DNA of 64,000 nt from Flagellimonas amoyensis. GTDB lineage: Bacteria; Bacteroidota; Bacteroidia; Flavobacteriales; Flavobacteriaceae. A model generated the notes under the pieces. The model ran no database searches and was not told the DNA's origin. It saw only the letters and a list, made by a program, of their open reading frames with translations. Where the stretch lies: NCBI RefSeq assembly GCF_003058265.1, contig NZ_QBUK01000012.1:62001-126000 (forward strand). The letters run 5' to 3'. The stretch's first letter is position 1. Each line of letters opens with the position of its first letter. A program made the translations under genes and the position numbers. This document shows positions 51,991 through 61,334 of this stretch, piece by piece.

Positions 51991-52323
51991 ATGATTTTCG
52001 ACAAAGAAGGAACGACCACCATTGTTTTTCAGGAGAAAACCTCGCTTTCTACCTTCATGGCAAACCTGAACAACGCCTATCCCAAATTGAAACACGACCA
52101 TATTGTTGTCAACCTGTTCTCATTCAATAAATTGACAGCAAATGATATCTTGGAGTTTTTGGATATTTCGAATACGCACAAACGCTCCGGAAAATCCTTC
52201 GTGCTGGTCACGGACAGGGTTTCCTATGATGAGATACCCGATGAGATAAGCCTTGTGCCAACCTTACAAGAGGCCAAGGACCTCATTGAAATGGAGGAAA
52301 TAGAAAGGGATTTGGATCTATGA
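51991..52323 (+). CDS. Small STAS-like protein linked to rnz
   Basis: 110 residues from MIFDKEGTTTIVFQEK. It has an alternating strand-helix pattern ('HDHIVVNLFSFNKLTANDILEFLD', 'SGKSFVLVTDRVSYDEI') resembling STAS (anti-sigma antagonist) folds, but the conserved phospho-acceptor region is not clear. This gene lies between pyrB (1 nt) and rnz (4-nt overlap) and in Flavobacteriaceae is often described as ribonuclease Z-associated. The open frame upstream overlaps pyrB and is discarded. Function unknown. Confidence 0.75.
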   Translation: MIFDKEGTTTIVFQEKTSLSTFMANLNNAYPKLKHDHIVVNLFSFNKLTANDILEFLDISNTHKRSGKSFVLVTDRVSYDEIPDEISLVPTLQEAKDLIEMEEIERDLDL

Positions 52324-53225
52324 GGTTGACCATTCTAGGTTGTTATGCCGCGACACCAAGAACGTTTACCAATCCCACCTCCCAGGTGCTTGAAATACAG
52401 AACCATCTTTTTTTGATCGATTGTGGCGAAGGAACCCAGGTGCAATTGCGGAAGTACCGGGTCAAATTTTCCAGGATCAAGCATATTTTTATTTCCCACC
52501 TCCATGGCGATCACTTTTTTGGGTTGCCCGGACTCATTTCCACTTTCAGGCTTTTGGGACGGGAAAACGAACTGCACATCTATGGGCCCAAGGGCATCAA
52601 GGAAGCCATTACCCTCTTTTTGAAACTGGGCGATTCGTGGACCAATTTTCCCCTGATCTTTCATGAGATCGAATCAAAGGAAACAACACTTTTGTTTGAG
52701 GATGACAGGGTCAGCGTGCATACTATTCCCTTAGATCACCGGGTCTATACCAATGGGTTCCTGTTCCGGGAAAAGGAAGCCCCCCGCACTTTGGATGTGG
52801 AGGCGGCCAAGCATTTTGGAGTTGATAAGAGCCAATACATCAATATAAAAGATGGGGCTGATGGTATCTCCAAAAATGGAGAGATGGTCCCCAACGTGAA
52901 ACTCACTTTGGACCCGCCGAAGCCGAAAAGCTACGCCTATTGCAGTGATACCGCCTATAAGGAGAGTATAGTGCCCCTGATAGCGAACGTGGACGCCCTT
53001 TACCATGAGTCCACTTTTTTGGATTCCGAGGCCCATCTCTGCGCAAAAACCAAGCATTCCACGGCCAAACAAGCGGCCCAGATTGCCCAGCAGGCAAAAG
53101 TGGGAACACTGGTTTTGGGACATTATTCCACAAGGTACAAATCCATCGAACTTTTTAAGGAGGAGGCGCAAGAGGTGTTTTCCCATGTGGAGTTGGCGGA
53201 TGATGGAAAGGTTTTTGAATTCTGA
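52320..53225 (+). CDS. rnz: Ribonuclease Z
   Basis: A 301-residue metallo-beta-lactamase enzyme maturing tRNA 3' ends. 'ISHLHGDHFFGLPGLIS' is the zinc motif HxHxDH. 'LDHRVYTNGFLF', 'YCSDTAYKES' and 'HYSTRYKS' fit the family. The ATG overlaps the preceding stop by 4 nt. Length is normal for the short form. Confidence 0.96.
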   Translation: MRLTILGCYAATPRTFTNPTSQVLEIQNHLFLIDCGEGTQVQLRKYRVKFSRIKHIFISHLHGDHFFGLPGLISTFRLLGRENELHIYGPKGIKEAITLFLKLGDSWTNFPLIFHEIESKETTLLFEDDRVSVHTIPLDHRVYTNGFLFREKEAPRTLDVEAAKHFGVDKSQYINIKDGADGISKNGEMVPNVKLTLDPPKPKSYAYCSDTAYKESIVPLIANVDALYHESTFLDSEAHLCAKTKHSTAKQAAQIAQQAKVGTLVLGHYSTRYKSIELFKEEAQEVFSHVELADDGKVFEF

Positions 53226-53289
53226 GGCGTTGAGCCTGTAAAGCAACCATTTTCAGGTATTTGCATCTTAGGGTTAAAATCTGTTGCTC

Positions 53290-53712
53290 ATGAAAAAAGC
53301 CGTACTTGCAAGTATTTACACCCTATTTGTCTTAATGGTATCCTGTAATGACAAGGATGATGACCATGGAGAAAGTTCAGTGGCCGATTTGTTGGGCCAG
53401 TGGAGCGACACCTTTGATCAGGGGGATGGCAAGATTATTACTTCCTATACATTTATGGCCGACTCAACTTATGGATTTAGTTCGGATTTTTTTGGGTTTA
53501 ATGGAAAACCCTTAACAGAGCTCACCGGTTTTTCAGAAGTTTCAGGTGTTTTTGAAGTTGAAGGGGATAGTTTGATTTTACGGGCAGCACAATCCGAAGG
53601 ATTCTTCAAAAGCAAGTTTTGGATAAAGGACGATGTGCTCCATTTGGAATATATTTCATACCCTGCCGATGCTCCCGTACTTACCCAGATGGAGTACGAT
53701 AGGGTGGATTGA
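53290..53712 (+). CDS. Small lipoprotein, lipocalin-like
   Basis: 140 residues from MKKAVLASIYT (a TTG two codons earlier is not preferred). Lipobox LMVSCNDKD (Cys ~19), a short acidic tether, then 'DLLGQWSDTFDQGDGKIITSYTFMADSTYGF', a pattern of beta strands consistent with the small lipocalin-like proteins frequent in Bacteroidota. No function is known. It stands alone. Confidence 0.7.
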   Translation: MKKAVLASIYTLFVLMVSCNDKDDDHGESSVADLLGQWSDTFDQGDGKIITSYTFMADSTYGFSSDFFGFNGKPLTELTGFSEVSGVFEVEGDSLILRAAQSEGFFKSKFWIKDDVLHLEYISYPADAPVLTQMEYDRVD

Positions 53713-53809
53713 CCATCACTATTCCTACTTCCCATGGATTGGAATAAAAAGTATTCTTTTTAACGGAACTATCTTTTGTTGAGATTTGAATTTTGCCGAA
53801 ATTCACATC

Positions 53810-54457
53810 ATGCAAAAAGACCTTGGCAATTACAGAAAATCCTACGAAAAAAGTGAGCTGACCGAAGGTTCCATCAAGGAGAACCCTTTGGAGCAATTCC
53901 AGAAATGGTTCTATGAAGTGGAGGCCTCGGATGGGGTGGACGAGCCCAATGCGATGACCGTTTCCACCATTGGTCTGGATGGGTTTCCCAAGAGCAGGGT
54001 GGTGTTGATGAAAAAATACACCCACGAAGGGTTCATTTTCTATACCAACTACAAGAGCGAAAAGGGACGTGCCATTGCGGCCGACCCTTCGGTGTGCCTT
54101 TCTTTTTTCTGGCCCAATATGGAGCGGCAGGTCATCATCAAGGGGAATGCAGAAAAGATAGCGGAAAATCTCTCGGATGGCTATTTCGAGTCCAGGCCCT
54201 TTGGGAGCCAGTTGGGTGCCGTCGTCTCCAACCAAAGCGATGTGATCGGTTCCAGGGAGGTGTTGGAAAAGGAACTGGAGGCATTGGAAAAGCAGTACGA
54301 AGGGCAGACCATTGAAAGGCCACAGCATTGGGGCGGTTATTTGGTAAGGCCCATTTCCATTGAATTTTGGCAGGGAAGGCCCAATAGGCTACATGATAGG
54401 ATAAGATATACCCTTCAGGAAGATCACGACTGGAAAATAGAACGTTTGGCACCTTAA
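53810..54457 (+). CDS. pdxH: Pyridoxamine 5'-phosphate oxidase
   Basis: A 215-residue FMN enzyme producing pyridoxal phosphate. MQKDLGNYRKSYEKSEL is the family N-terminus; the open frame further upstream is not used. 'DGFPKSRVVLMKKY', 'FYTNYKSEKG', 'ERQVIIKGNAEKI', and C-terminal 'PISIEFWQGRPNRLHDRI' carry the FMN and substrate residues. 98 nt after the lipoprotein gene; 11 nt before the SixA-like gene. Confidence 0.95.
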   Translation: MQKDLGNYRKSYEKSELTEGSIKENPLEQFQKWFYEVEASDGVDEPNAMTVSTIGLDGFPKSRVVLMKKYTHEGFIFYTNYKSEKGRAIAADPSVCLSFFWPNMERQVIIKGNAEKIAENLSDGYFESRPFGSQLGAVVSNQSDVIGSREVLEKELEALEKQYEGQTIERPQHWGGYLVRPISIEFWQGRPNRLHDRIRYTLQEDHDWKIERLAP

Positions 54458-54468
54458 ATTTCACTACG

Positions 54469-54954
54469 ATGAAACAATTGATATTGATGAGGCATGCAAA
54501 ATCCTCATGGGACTACGAGGTTTCCGATAAGGACAGGCCCCTGCGGCAAAGAGGCATCAACGATGCACATATGGTGTCCAAAACATTCAAGGCCCATGCA
54601 CCCAAAGTGGATGCCATCTATTCGAGTCCCGCCCTTAGGGCGCTCCATACCAGCATGATCTTTGTCCGCAACTTTGATTTTGACCTGGCGCATTTCAGGG
54701 TGGACAAATCGTTGTATGATTTTTCCGGGGACAGTGTGCAGCGCTTTGTGGAACAATTGGACAATGGTCTGGAAACAGTGGCCCTATTTGGCCATAATTA
54801 TGCCTTTACATCACTTGCAAATGCTTGGGGAGATCAGTATATTGAAAACGTTCCCACTTCAGGACTGGTGCACATTACATTTGATGTGGACGATTGGTCC
54901 AAAGTTTCCAAGGGCACCACAAGACAAACGGTCTTTCCAAAACAGTTGAGATAA
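54469..54954 (+). CDS. Histidine phosphatase SixA-like
   Basis: 161 residues. RHG motif near the N-terminus: 'LILMRHAKSSWD'. The second His lies in 'VALFGHNYAF'. The rest has the compact histidine-phosphatase pattern of SixA. In E. coli SixA acts on phosphohistidines. Here the gene ends 4 nt before ppk1, suggesting a role linked to polyphosphate metabolism or a paired phosphorelay (inference). Confidence 0.88.
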   Translation: MKQLILMRHAKSSWDYEVSDKDRPLRQRGINDAHMVSKTFKAHAPKVDAIYSSPALRALHTSMIFVRNFDFDLAHFRVDKSLYDFSGDSVQRFVEQLDNGLETVALFGHNYAFTSLANAWGDQYIENVPTSGLVHITFDVDDWSKVSKGTTRQTVFPKQLR

Positions 54955-54958
54955 GTAG

Positions 54959-57034
54959 ATGATAAAAACTAAGAATGAATATATAAACAGGGAAATCAGT
55001 TGGTTGCGTTTTAATGCCAGGGTGCTCCAGGAGAGCAATGACAAAAGGGTGCCACTGATTGACCGGCTGCGGTTCTTGGGAATCTTCAGCAATAACCTGG
55101 ATGAGTTTTTCAAGGTTCGATATGCCACCGTGAAACGGATCGTGGATGCCGGAAAAACCGGTAAAAGCGTGTTGGGAGGGGAAAGGGCCAATGACCTTTT
55201 GGAAGAGATCACCAAAATAGTGATAGACCAACAGGCACGTAGCCTAGAAATCTTTAAGGCCATTGAAAAAGAGCTCAGGTCGGAAAATATCTTCATCATC
55301 GATGAAAAAGAGGTAAGCGAGAGCCAAGCAGAGTTCATACGCGACTACTATTTCAAAAAGGTGAACCAAGAGTTGATGACCATCATCCTCAATGATCTTA
55401 CAGAGTTCCCCTTGCTCAAGGACACCGCGGCCTATTTGGCCGTAAAGATCGTGATGAAGAACGGTTCCGGGCAGGGCAAACATAACCGGTATGCCCTGAT
55501 CGAGATCCCAAAGGGAATCGATCGTTTTGTGGTCCTTCCCAAAGAAGGGGAGAAGAATTACATCATCATTTTGGATGATCTTATCCGTTTCTGTTTGGAC
55601 AATGTCTTCACCATGTTCGAATTTGAGTCCATATCCGCCCATATGATCAAGATCACGAGGGATGCCGAGCTTGATATCGACAACGATCTGAGCAAGAGTT
55701 TCATCGAGAAGATCTCTTCCAGTGTGGAACACAGGAAAATAAGTGACCCGGTCCGTTTCGTCTATGACAAAAAGATAGATAAGGATACCCTGCAGTTCTT
55801 GAAGGAGAAAATGGACATCATGGGAACGGATAGCGTGATCCCGGGAGGGCGGTACCACAATAGGCGGGACTATATGGGATTTCCAAGTTTGGGCAGGCAC
55901 GACCTCATGTACGAGAAAATTGAGCCACTGCCCGTAAAAGGGTTCAGTATGAAGGGAAGTCTTTTGGAAATGATCGCCCACAAGGACTACATGATCTATG
56001 CCCCATACCACACGTTCAGTTATGTGACGAAGTTTTTGCGGGAAGCTGCCTTGGATCCGAAGGTCCGCAATATCAAGATCACCATATACCGATTGGCCAG
56101 TGACAGTCAGATTGCATCGGCCTTGATTAATGCGGCAAAGAATGGTAAGCATGTGACCGTTCAGATTGAGCTACAGGCAAGGTTTGATGAACAGAACAAC
56201 ATTGAATATGCCAACTATCTGCAGGCAGAAGGGGTCCACCTGATCTTTGGCGTGCCCGGACTGAAGGTGCACAGTAAGATCTGTATGATAGAACGCGAAG
56301 AGGGCCATGGGATCAAACGGTATGGGTTTATCAGTACCGGGAACTTCAATGAGTCCACGGCCAAGATCTATACGGATTACACCCTTTTCACGGCACACGA
56401 AGGGATTTTGAAGGATATGAGCAAGGTGTTCGGTTTCTTTGAGACCAATTACAAGATCAACAAATACAAGCATCTTATCGTTTCCCCACATTACACAAAG
56501 TCCACCTTCATCAAACTTATCGATAAGGAAATCCATAACGCCAAACAGGGAAAGGAGGCCTACATCAAAATAAAGATGAACAGCCTTACCTCCTATAAGA
56601 TGGTGGATAAACTCTATGAGGCAAGTAGGGCAGGGGTGAAGATTCAGATGATCATCAGGGGTATTTGTTGTCTTATCCCCGGAATTGAGGGCATGAGCGA
56701 GAACATTGAGGCCATCAGTGTAGTGGACAAGTTCTTGGAGCATCCCAGATCGTTCATTTTTGCCAATGGAGGCCATCCCAAGGTCTATATTTCCTCGGCT
56801 GACTGGATGACCCGGAACCTTGATTTTAGGGTAGAAGTGGGCTGTCCCATCTATGATGAGGAAATCAAACAGGAGCTGTTGGACACTTTTGATATTTCGT
56901 GGAGGGACAATATGAAGGCCCGGGTACTATCGGCCAAACAGGACAACGCCTATCGCCAGAAAGCGAGGGGTGAGGTCGGATTTCGGTCACAGATAGAGAT
57001 GTACCGATATTATCAAGAGAAATTGGAATCTTAA
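54959..57034 (+). CDS. ppk1: Polyphosphate kinase 1
   Basis: 691 residues. N domain 'NREISWLRFNARVLQESND', catalytic core with the phosphorylated-His region 'LKVHSKICMIERE' and 'GFISTGNFNESTAKIYTDY', and a second His motif 'ASADWMTRNLDFRVEVG'-type. It makes polyphosphate from ATP at the membrane. Flanked by the SixA-like gene and Ppx (7 nt), so synthesis and hydrolysis are in one operon. Confidence 0.96.
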   Translation: MIKTKNEYINREISWLRFNARVLQESNDKRVPLIDRLRFLGIFSNNLDEFFKVRYATVKRIVDAGKTGKSVLGGERANDLLEEITKIVIDQQARSLEIFKAIEKELRSENIFIIDEKEVSESQAEFIRDYYFKKVNQELMTIILNDLTEFPLLKDTAAYLAVKIVMKNGSGQGKHNRYALIEIPKGIDRFVVLPKEGEKNYIIILDDLIRFCLDNVFTMFEFESISAHMIKITRDAELDIDNDLSKSFIEKISSSVEHRKISDPVRFVYDKKIDKDTLQFLKEKMDIMGTDSVIPGGRYHNRRDYMGFPSLGRHDLMYEKIEPLPVKGFSMKGSLLEMIAHKDYMIYAPYHTFSYVTKFLREAALDPKVRNIKITIYRLASDSQIASALINAAKNGKHVTVQIELQARFDEQNNIEYANYLQAEGVHLIFGVPGLKVHSKICMIEREEGHGIKRYGFISTGNFNESTAKIYTDYTLFTAHEGILKDMSKVFGFFETNYKINKYKHLIVSPHYTKSTFIKLIDKEIHNAKQGKEAYIKIKMNSLTSYKMVDKLYEASRAGVKIQMIIRGICCLIPGIEGMSENIEAISVVDKFLEHPRSFIFANGGHPKVYISSADWMTRNLDFRVEVGCPIYDEEIKQELLDTFDISWRDNMKARVLSAKQDNAYRQKARGEVGFRSQIEMYRYYQEKLES

Positions 57035-57040
57035 TACCGT

Positions 57041-57928
57041 TTGAATTTGGTCATACGCAAATTTGCCGCCATAGACATTGGATCCAACGCCATAAGGTTG
57101 TTGATCAACAATGTCATTGAACAGGAGAACAGGCCCACGGCCTTCAAAAAGAGTGAGCTCGTTCGGGTGCCTGTCCGTTTGGGGGAGGATGCTTTTCTCA
57201 GGGGAAAGATTTCTGAAAGGAACATGGACCGGCTGGTCAGTACCATGAAATCCTTTGACCTGTTGATGCAGGTCTATGGTGTGGAAAAATATATGGCCTG
57301 TGGTACTTCTGCCCTTCGGGAGGCAAAGAACGGACGCGAAGTCGTGGAGCGGGTCATGAAGGAGGCTGGGATGAAAATCGAGCTGATCGATGGGAAAAAG
57401 GAAGCCCTCATCATAGCATCCACCGATTTGAAAGATATCATCAAGAGCGATAGGATGTACCTATATGTCGATGTGGGCGGTGGCAGTACCGAGTTTACCA
57501 TTTTTGACAAAGGAAAACCCGTGATGTCCCATTCCTTTAAGATCGGTACCGTACGTATCTTGAGCAATTTGGTGGATGACACCGTTTGGGACGAAATCAA
57601 GACTTGGATCAAGACAAACCTTCCCACAGATGGTAGGGTGGAGATCATTGGTTCGGGCGGAAACATCAACAAGCTCCATAAAATGTCAGGTCGGAAAATA
57701 GGCCAGCCCTTATCCTACATCTGGCTGAACGCGCAGTACCACTTTCTGAACAGTATGGCGTATGAGGACCGTATTTCCGAACTGGGGCTGAACCAGGATA
57801 GGGCGGATGTGATCATTCCTGCGACCAAAATATTCCTGAACGCTGCAAAATGGAGCAAGGCCAAAAAAATCCATGTGCCCAAAATCGGTCTGGCCGATGG
57901 GATGATCAAAACCCTATACTACCAATAG
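57041..57928 (+). CDS. Ppx/GppA exopolyphosphatase family protein
   Basis: 295 residues in the ASKHA fold: 'FAAIDIGSNAIRLLI' (phosphate-1) and 'YLYVDVGGGSTEFTIF' (phosphate-2), then 'IIGSGGNINKLHKM'. It lacks the C-terminal HD-like part of long Ppx and is the short type. There is no ATG: the start is the TTG at 57041 or the TTG at 57047, 7 or 13 nt after ppk1. Likely degrades polyP or pppGpp. Convergent with miaE. Confidence 0.9.
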   Translation: MNLVIRKFAAIDIGSNAIRLLINNVIEQENRPTAFKKSELVRVPVRLGEDAFLRGKISERNMDRLVSTMKSFDLLMQVYGVEKYMACGTSALREAKNGREVVERVMKEAGMKIELIDGKKEALIIASTDLKDIIKSDRMYLYVDVGGGSTEFTIFDKGKPVMSHSFKIGTVRILSNLVDDTVWDEIKTWIKTNLPTDGRVEIIGSGGNINKLHKMSGRKIGQPLSYIWLNAQYHFLNSMAYEDRISELGLNQDRADVIIPATKIFLNAAKWSKAKKIHVPKIGLADGMIKTLYYQ

Positions 57929-57935
57929 TGTGGGG

Positions 57936-58517
57936 CTAGCCGTGCATGGTCTCTTTTTTTCCAAGGTTTTTCATCAGTTCCGCTTCATGCTCCAACAGGG
58001 CCTGCCATTTTTGATCTACTTCCTTTTTGTCCCCATATTTTCGGGCAAAGGCCAGGAACATAGTGTAATGGTTGGCCTCGCTGACCATAAGGTTTCGGTA
58101 AAAATCAGCCAGTTCTTTGTCTTGGATCTCTTCGGAAAGTAAGCGGAAACGTTCACAGCTTCTGGCCTCGATAAGGGCTGCGTAAAGCAGTTTGTGAACC
58201 AGATGGGTTTCCCGGCTTCCGCCTTTGGGGAAGAATTTCATCAGTTCGATCACATATTCATCCTTCCGCTCACGGCCCAACACCCAGCCACGGTCAAGGA
58301 TCTTGTCATGCACCATGTTGAAATGCCCCATTTCCTCCCTGGCCAGAGCCGTCATTTCCTTTACAAGCTCCGATTTTTCTGGGAAACCGATGATCAGTGA
58401 AATGGCAGTGCTCGCTGCTTTTTGTTCGCAGTAAGCATGGTCGGTAAGGATTTCTTCAATGTTTTTTTCAACGATGTTCACCCATCGCGGGTCCGTCGGT
58501 AGTTTAAGGCCTAGCAT
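57936..58517 (-). CDS. miaE: tRNA-(ms2io6A37) hydroxylase MiaE-like
   Basis: 193 residues, a ferritin-like di-iron protein. Glu/His ligands appear in order: 'AYCEQKAASTAIS', 'AREEMGHFNMVH', 'IEARSCERF', 'VSEANHYTMF'. MiaE hydroxylates ms2i6A at tRNA position 37. The identity rests on the motif set and the length. A single gene. Confidence 0.87.
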   Translation of the reverse strand: MLGLKLPTDPRWVNIVEKNIEEILTDHAYCEQKAASTAISLIIGFPEKSELVKEMTALAREEMGHFNMVHDKILDRGWVLGRERKDEYVIELMKFFPKGGSRETHLVHKLLYAALIEARSCERFRLLSEEIQDKELADFYRNLMVSEANHYTMFLAFARKYGDKKEVDQKWQALLEHEAELMKNLGKKETMHG

Positions 58518-58572
58518 GCGTATGTGTTTGAAAATTTCGAGCTACAAAGATACGAGTATTGCGGTAGGATGT

Positions 58573-60311
58573 TTAGAAATCCAGGTCGAACTCTTTGCGG
58601 AGCAGGTCAATGGCGGGATTCTTTTCCCTTAATTTTTCATACTTCTCCTCAGGGGTGAAGGCAAACTTTTTGGCGACCTCCTCGTTTACCGTAATGTGCA
58701 GGGTGATGGAATAATTGTTGAGGTTTTGTTTCAAGTAGTCCATCATCAGGCTCTGTTCCCGTTCCACCTCTTTTTTCATGGTGCTGTTGGGAAGCTCAAT
58801 CCAAATGGTGTTCCCGTTTTTTAGTTTGGGGACATCGGCATTCAGGTTACTGGCCAATATTTTTCTGCCTTGGTTTTCCAACTGATGGACGAAATCGTCC
58901 CAATGTTGCTGCATGTCCTCTTCAGAAAAGGCATCCTTTGGAAGGTCTTCCTCGGAGATTTCCGAGGTTTTATTGCCCTCATGGGCCTTTTTGACCTTGA
59001 TGCTGGAGAGCGAAAGCCCAGAAACCCTTTTCTCTGGGCTCTTGATTTGGATTTTTTTGACGGGTTCATAGACCTCCTCGGGTCCGGCAACGACTTCTTC
59101 TTTTACAGGTTCGCTTACCGGTTCGGGTGTGGTGTCCCCTACTGCTGTATTCTGGGTAATCCCCTTGTGCTGGGGTACTGGTGTTCCGTTTTTCTTGGGA
59201 GCAACATTTGAAAAATGCGAGGCTGGGATTATGAAATCAGCTTTTTTTTTTCTCCATCGAAAGTGATGGAGGCCAATTTCATGAGGGTAAGTTCTACCAA
59301 CAACCGCTGGTTTTTACTCACCTTGTATTGAAGGTCGCACTCGTTCGCCATGTCTATGGCCTTGAGCAGAAAATCCTTGGGCGCTTTTTTGGCCTGTTCT
59401 TGGTACTGTTTTTTTACATCTTCCCCTACTTCCAGAAGATTTAGTGTGTCCGGATGTTGGCAGACCATCAAATCCCTAAAATGGGAGGCAAGGCCAGAAA
59501 TAAAATGATGCCCATCAAACCCAAGGGACAGTGTTTTGTTGAATAGGAGCAACAGCTCTGGAATGTTGTTTTCCAAGATGAGGTCCGTAGCTGAAAAATA
59601 AATGTCATAATCCAGCACGTTCAGGTTTTCGGTGACGGCTTTGCGCGTAAGCTGTTTGCCTGAAAAACTTACGACCCGATCAAAGATGGAAAGGGCATCA
59701 CGCATGGCACCATCCGCTTTTTGGGCGATAATATGAAGGGCACTTTCCTCGGCCTCCACACCCTGCTGCTCTGCAATGTATTTGAGGTATTCCGAAGCAT
59801 CCTTTACCGTGATCCGTTTAAAATCAAATATTTGGCATCGGGAAAGGATGGTAGGGATGATCTTGTGCTTTTCCGTGGTCGCCAAAATGAAAATGGCGTG
59901 TTTTGGTGGTTCTTCTAAGGTTTTCAAAAAGGCATTGAAGGCCGATTGGGAGAGCATATGCACCTCATCAATGATATACACCTTGTACTTGCCCACTTGT
60001 GGGGGTATGCGTACTTGGTCAATCAAGCTTCGGATGTCGTCCACGGAATTGTTGGAAGCGGCATCCAGTTCAAAAATATTGAAGGCAAAGTCCTCGTCTT
60101 CCCGTTCCGTACCGTCCTGATTGATTTTTTTGGCCAAAATACGGGCGCAAGTGGTCTTCCCGACCCCTCTGGGTCCGCAAAACAAGAGCGCCTGGGCCAA
60201 ATGGTTGTTCTCAATGGCATTCAGTAGGGTGTTGGTGATGGCCTCTTGGCCTACCACATCCTTGAATGTCTGGGGACGGTATTTTCTAGCGGATACTATA
60301 AAAGGTTCCAA
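58573..60311 (-). CDS. dnaX: DNA polymerase III tau/gamma, dnaX, with -1 frame change at an A10 run
   Basis: This entry is the whole gene. The upstream frame (60311 to 59229) encodes 360 residues: AAA+ clamp-loader domains I-III with Walker A GPRGVGKTT (46-54), 'YIIDEVHML' and sensor 'LATTEKHKI'. It lacks the four-Cys zinc module, as is usual in Flavobacteria. It stops (KKKLIS) just after an A10 run at 59242-59251. The tau C-terminal part continues from the same run in the -1 frame without a stop to 58573 (KKKADFIIPASHF ... LRKEFDLDF). The joined product would be about 579 residues. The A-AAA-AAG heptamer is in the right phase for -1 slippage. Confidence 0.85.
59242..59251 (-). promoter_or_regulatory. 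A10 slippery run / recoding site in dnaX
   Basis: Ten Ts on the plus strand, so ten As in the mRNA, read GAA AAA AAA AAG in frame 0 and followed three codons later by TAA. A GGAG sequence immediately precedes it. An extra A, or -1 slip, restores the tau frame. Confidence 0.6.
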
Positions 60312-60405
60312 AGCGGGACAATTGAGATACTACAAATATAAAAATAGGAACGGGCAAAGCCATTGGTATGTGACCTGGATACCCTTTTTTTATTAACAAT
60401 TGGAT

Positions 60406-60413
60406 TACCTTTG
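60406..60413 (+). promoter_or_regulatory. -7 element (TACCTTTG) of rnpB
   Basis: TAnnTTTG match ending 4 nt before the predicted RNA 5' end at 60418, an ideal distance. The -33 region is a T-run without a clear TTG. Confidence 0.55.
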
Positions 60414-60417
60414 CGGG

Positions 60418-60716
60418 AGCAGGCCACCTTATCGTCCCGATTGTATCGGGGAGGAAAGTCCGGACACCATAGTGCAGCATAGCGGGTAACACCCGTCCGT
60501 CGAGAGGCGAGGACAAGTGCAACAGAAAGCAAGTACAGTTCGGCTGTAGTGAAACCAGGTAAACTCTATGCGGTGAAACGCCATGTAAACCAATGTTTGA
60601 GGGCTGCACGCTCGAGTTGGAGGGTAGGCGGTTGGAGCCTTTGGGCAACCAAAGACCTAGATAAATGATAAGGAGTCCCGAAAGGGATTACAGAATCCGG
60701 CTTATGGCCTGCTTTT
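60418..60716 (+). ncRNA. rnpB: RNase P RNA (class A)
   Basis: Catalytic RNA of RNase P, which cleaves the 5' leader of pre-tRNA. Seen: the universal 'GAGGAAAGTCCGGAC' block (60451-60465) near the 5' end, 'AACAGAAAGCAAGTACAG' type P-region sequence, and 3' 'ACAGAATCCGGCTTA'. The terminal arms AGCAGGCCA (60418-60426) and TGGCCTGCT (60705-60713) pair to give the P1 helix, followed by a T-run that can act as terminator. It is divergent from dnaX. The short ORFs that overlap it on the minus strand are not genes. Confidence 0.95.
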
Positions 60717-60797
60717 TTTACTCGATAATCTTTGGGTTTTGTCTTGAAATGAAAATGTGCTTTCCTACGGATGCGTTGTGGTCTTCCCCAAGATAAT

Positions 60798-61334
60798 TTA
60801 CTGAAAAAAACTAAAAATACTCCCTCCGTATTTCCGATGCTCGGAAAAATTGGGGTGCGATGAAAGGTCTGTTTGGTCCGAATGTTCCACAATCAGCAAG
60901 CCGTCTTCCAACAGGAGTTCCCTTTCCAGCACCAAATCGACAATCTTTAAAAACTGTTCTTGATCAAAGCTATAGGGAGGGTCCGCAAAAATGATGTTGA
61001 ACTTCTCGGGCGTACGTTCCAAATACTTGAACACATCCGACTTGATGGCTTCGATGGGAAAATCCAGTTCTTTTGCAGTCTTGGAAATGTATTGCACGCA
61101 GCCGGGAAAGCTGTCCACGGCAATGATTTCCCCGGCATCCCTGGAGGCAAATTCAAAACCGATGTTGCCTGTACCTGAAAATAGATCCAGGACCTTGAGC
61201 CCATCAAAATAATAACGGTTGTTCAATATATTGAACAAACCTTCCTTGGCCATGTCCGTGGTGGGCCTGACCGGCAATTTTTTTGGGGCAATCAATCTCT
61301 TGCCTTTGTATTTTCCAGAAATGATCCGCATCAA
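60798..61334 (-). CDS. rsmD: 16S rRNA (guanine966-N2)-methyltransferase RsmD
   Basis: 178 residues. N-terminus 'MRIISGKYKGKRLIAPK' and 'TTDMAKEGLFNILNN' typical of RsmD; SAM motif 'VLDLFSGTGNIGFEFASR'; catalytic 'FADPPYSFD'. It methylates G966 in the small-subunit rRNA. Its start overlaps the DUF3822 stop by 4 nt. Confidence 0.94.
   Translation of the reverse strand: MMRIISGKYKGKRLIAPKKLPVRPTTDMAKEGLFNILNNRYYFDGLKVLDLFSGTGNIGFEFASRDAGEIIAVDSFPGCVQYISKTAKELDFPIEAIKSDVFKYLERTPEKFNIIFADPPYSFDQEQFLKIVDLVLERELLLEDGLLIVEHSDQTDLSSHPNFSEHRKYGGSIFSFFQ

Noticed and set aside
58842..59211. Small open frames between the dnaX frame-0 stop and the tau tail (58842-59090 minus, 58870-59211 plus)
   Set aside because: They are in other frames than the continuous -1 tau reading, which explains the whole stretch.
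60286..60648. A 120-residue open frame on the minus strand across 60286-60648
   Set aside because: It lies over the RNase P RNA, whose conserved blocks explain the sequence.
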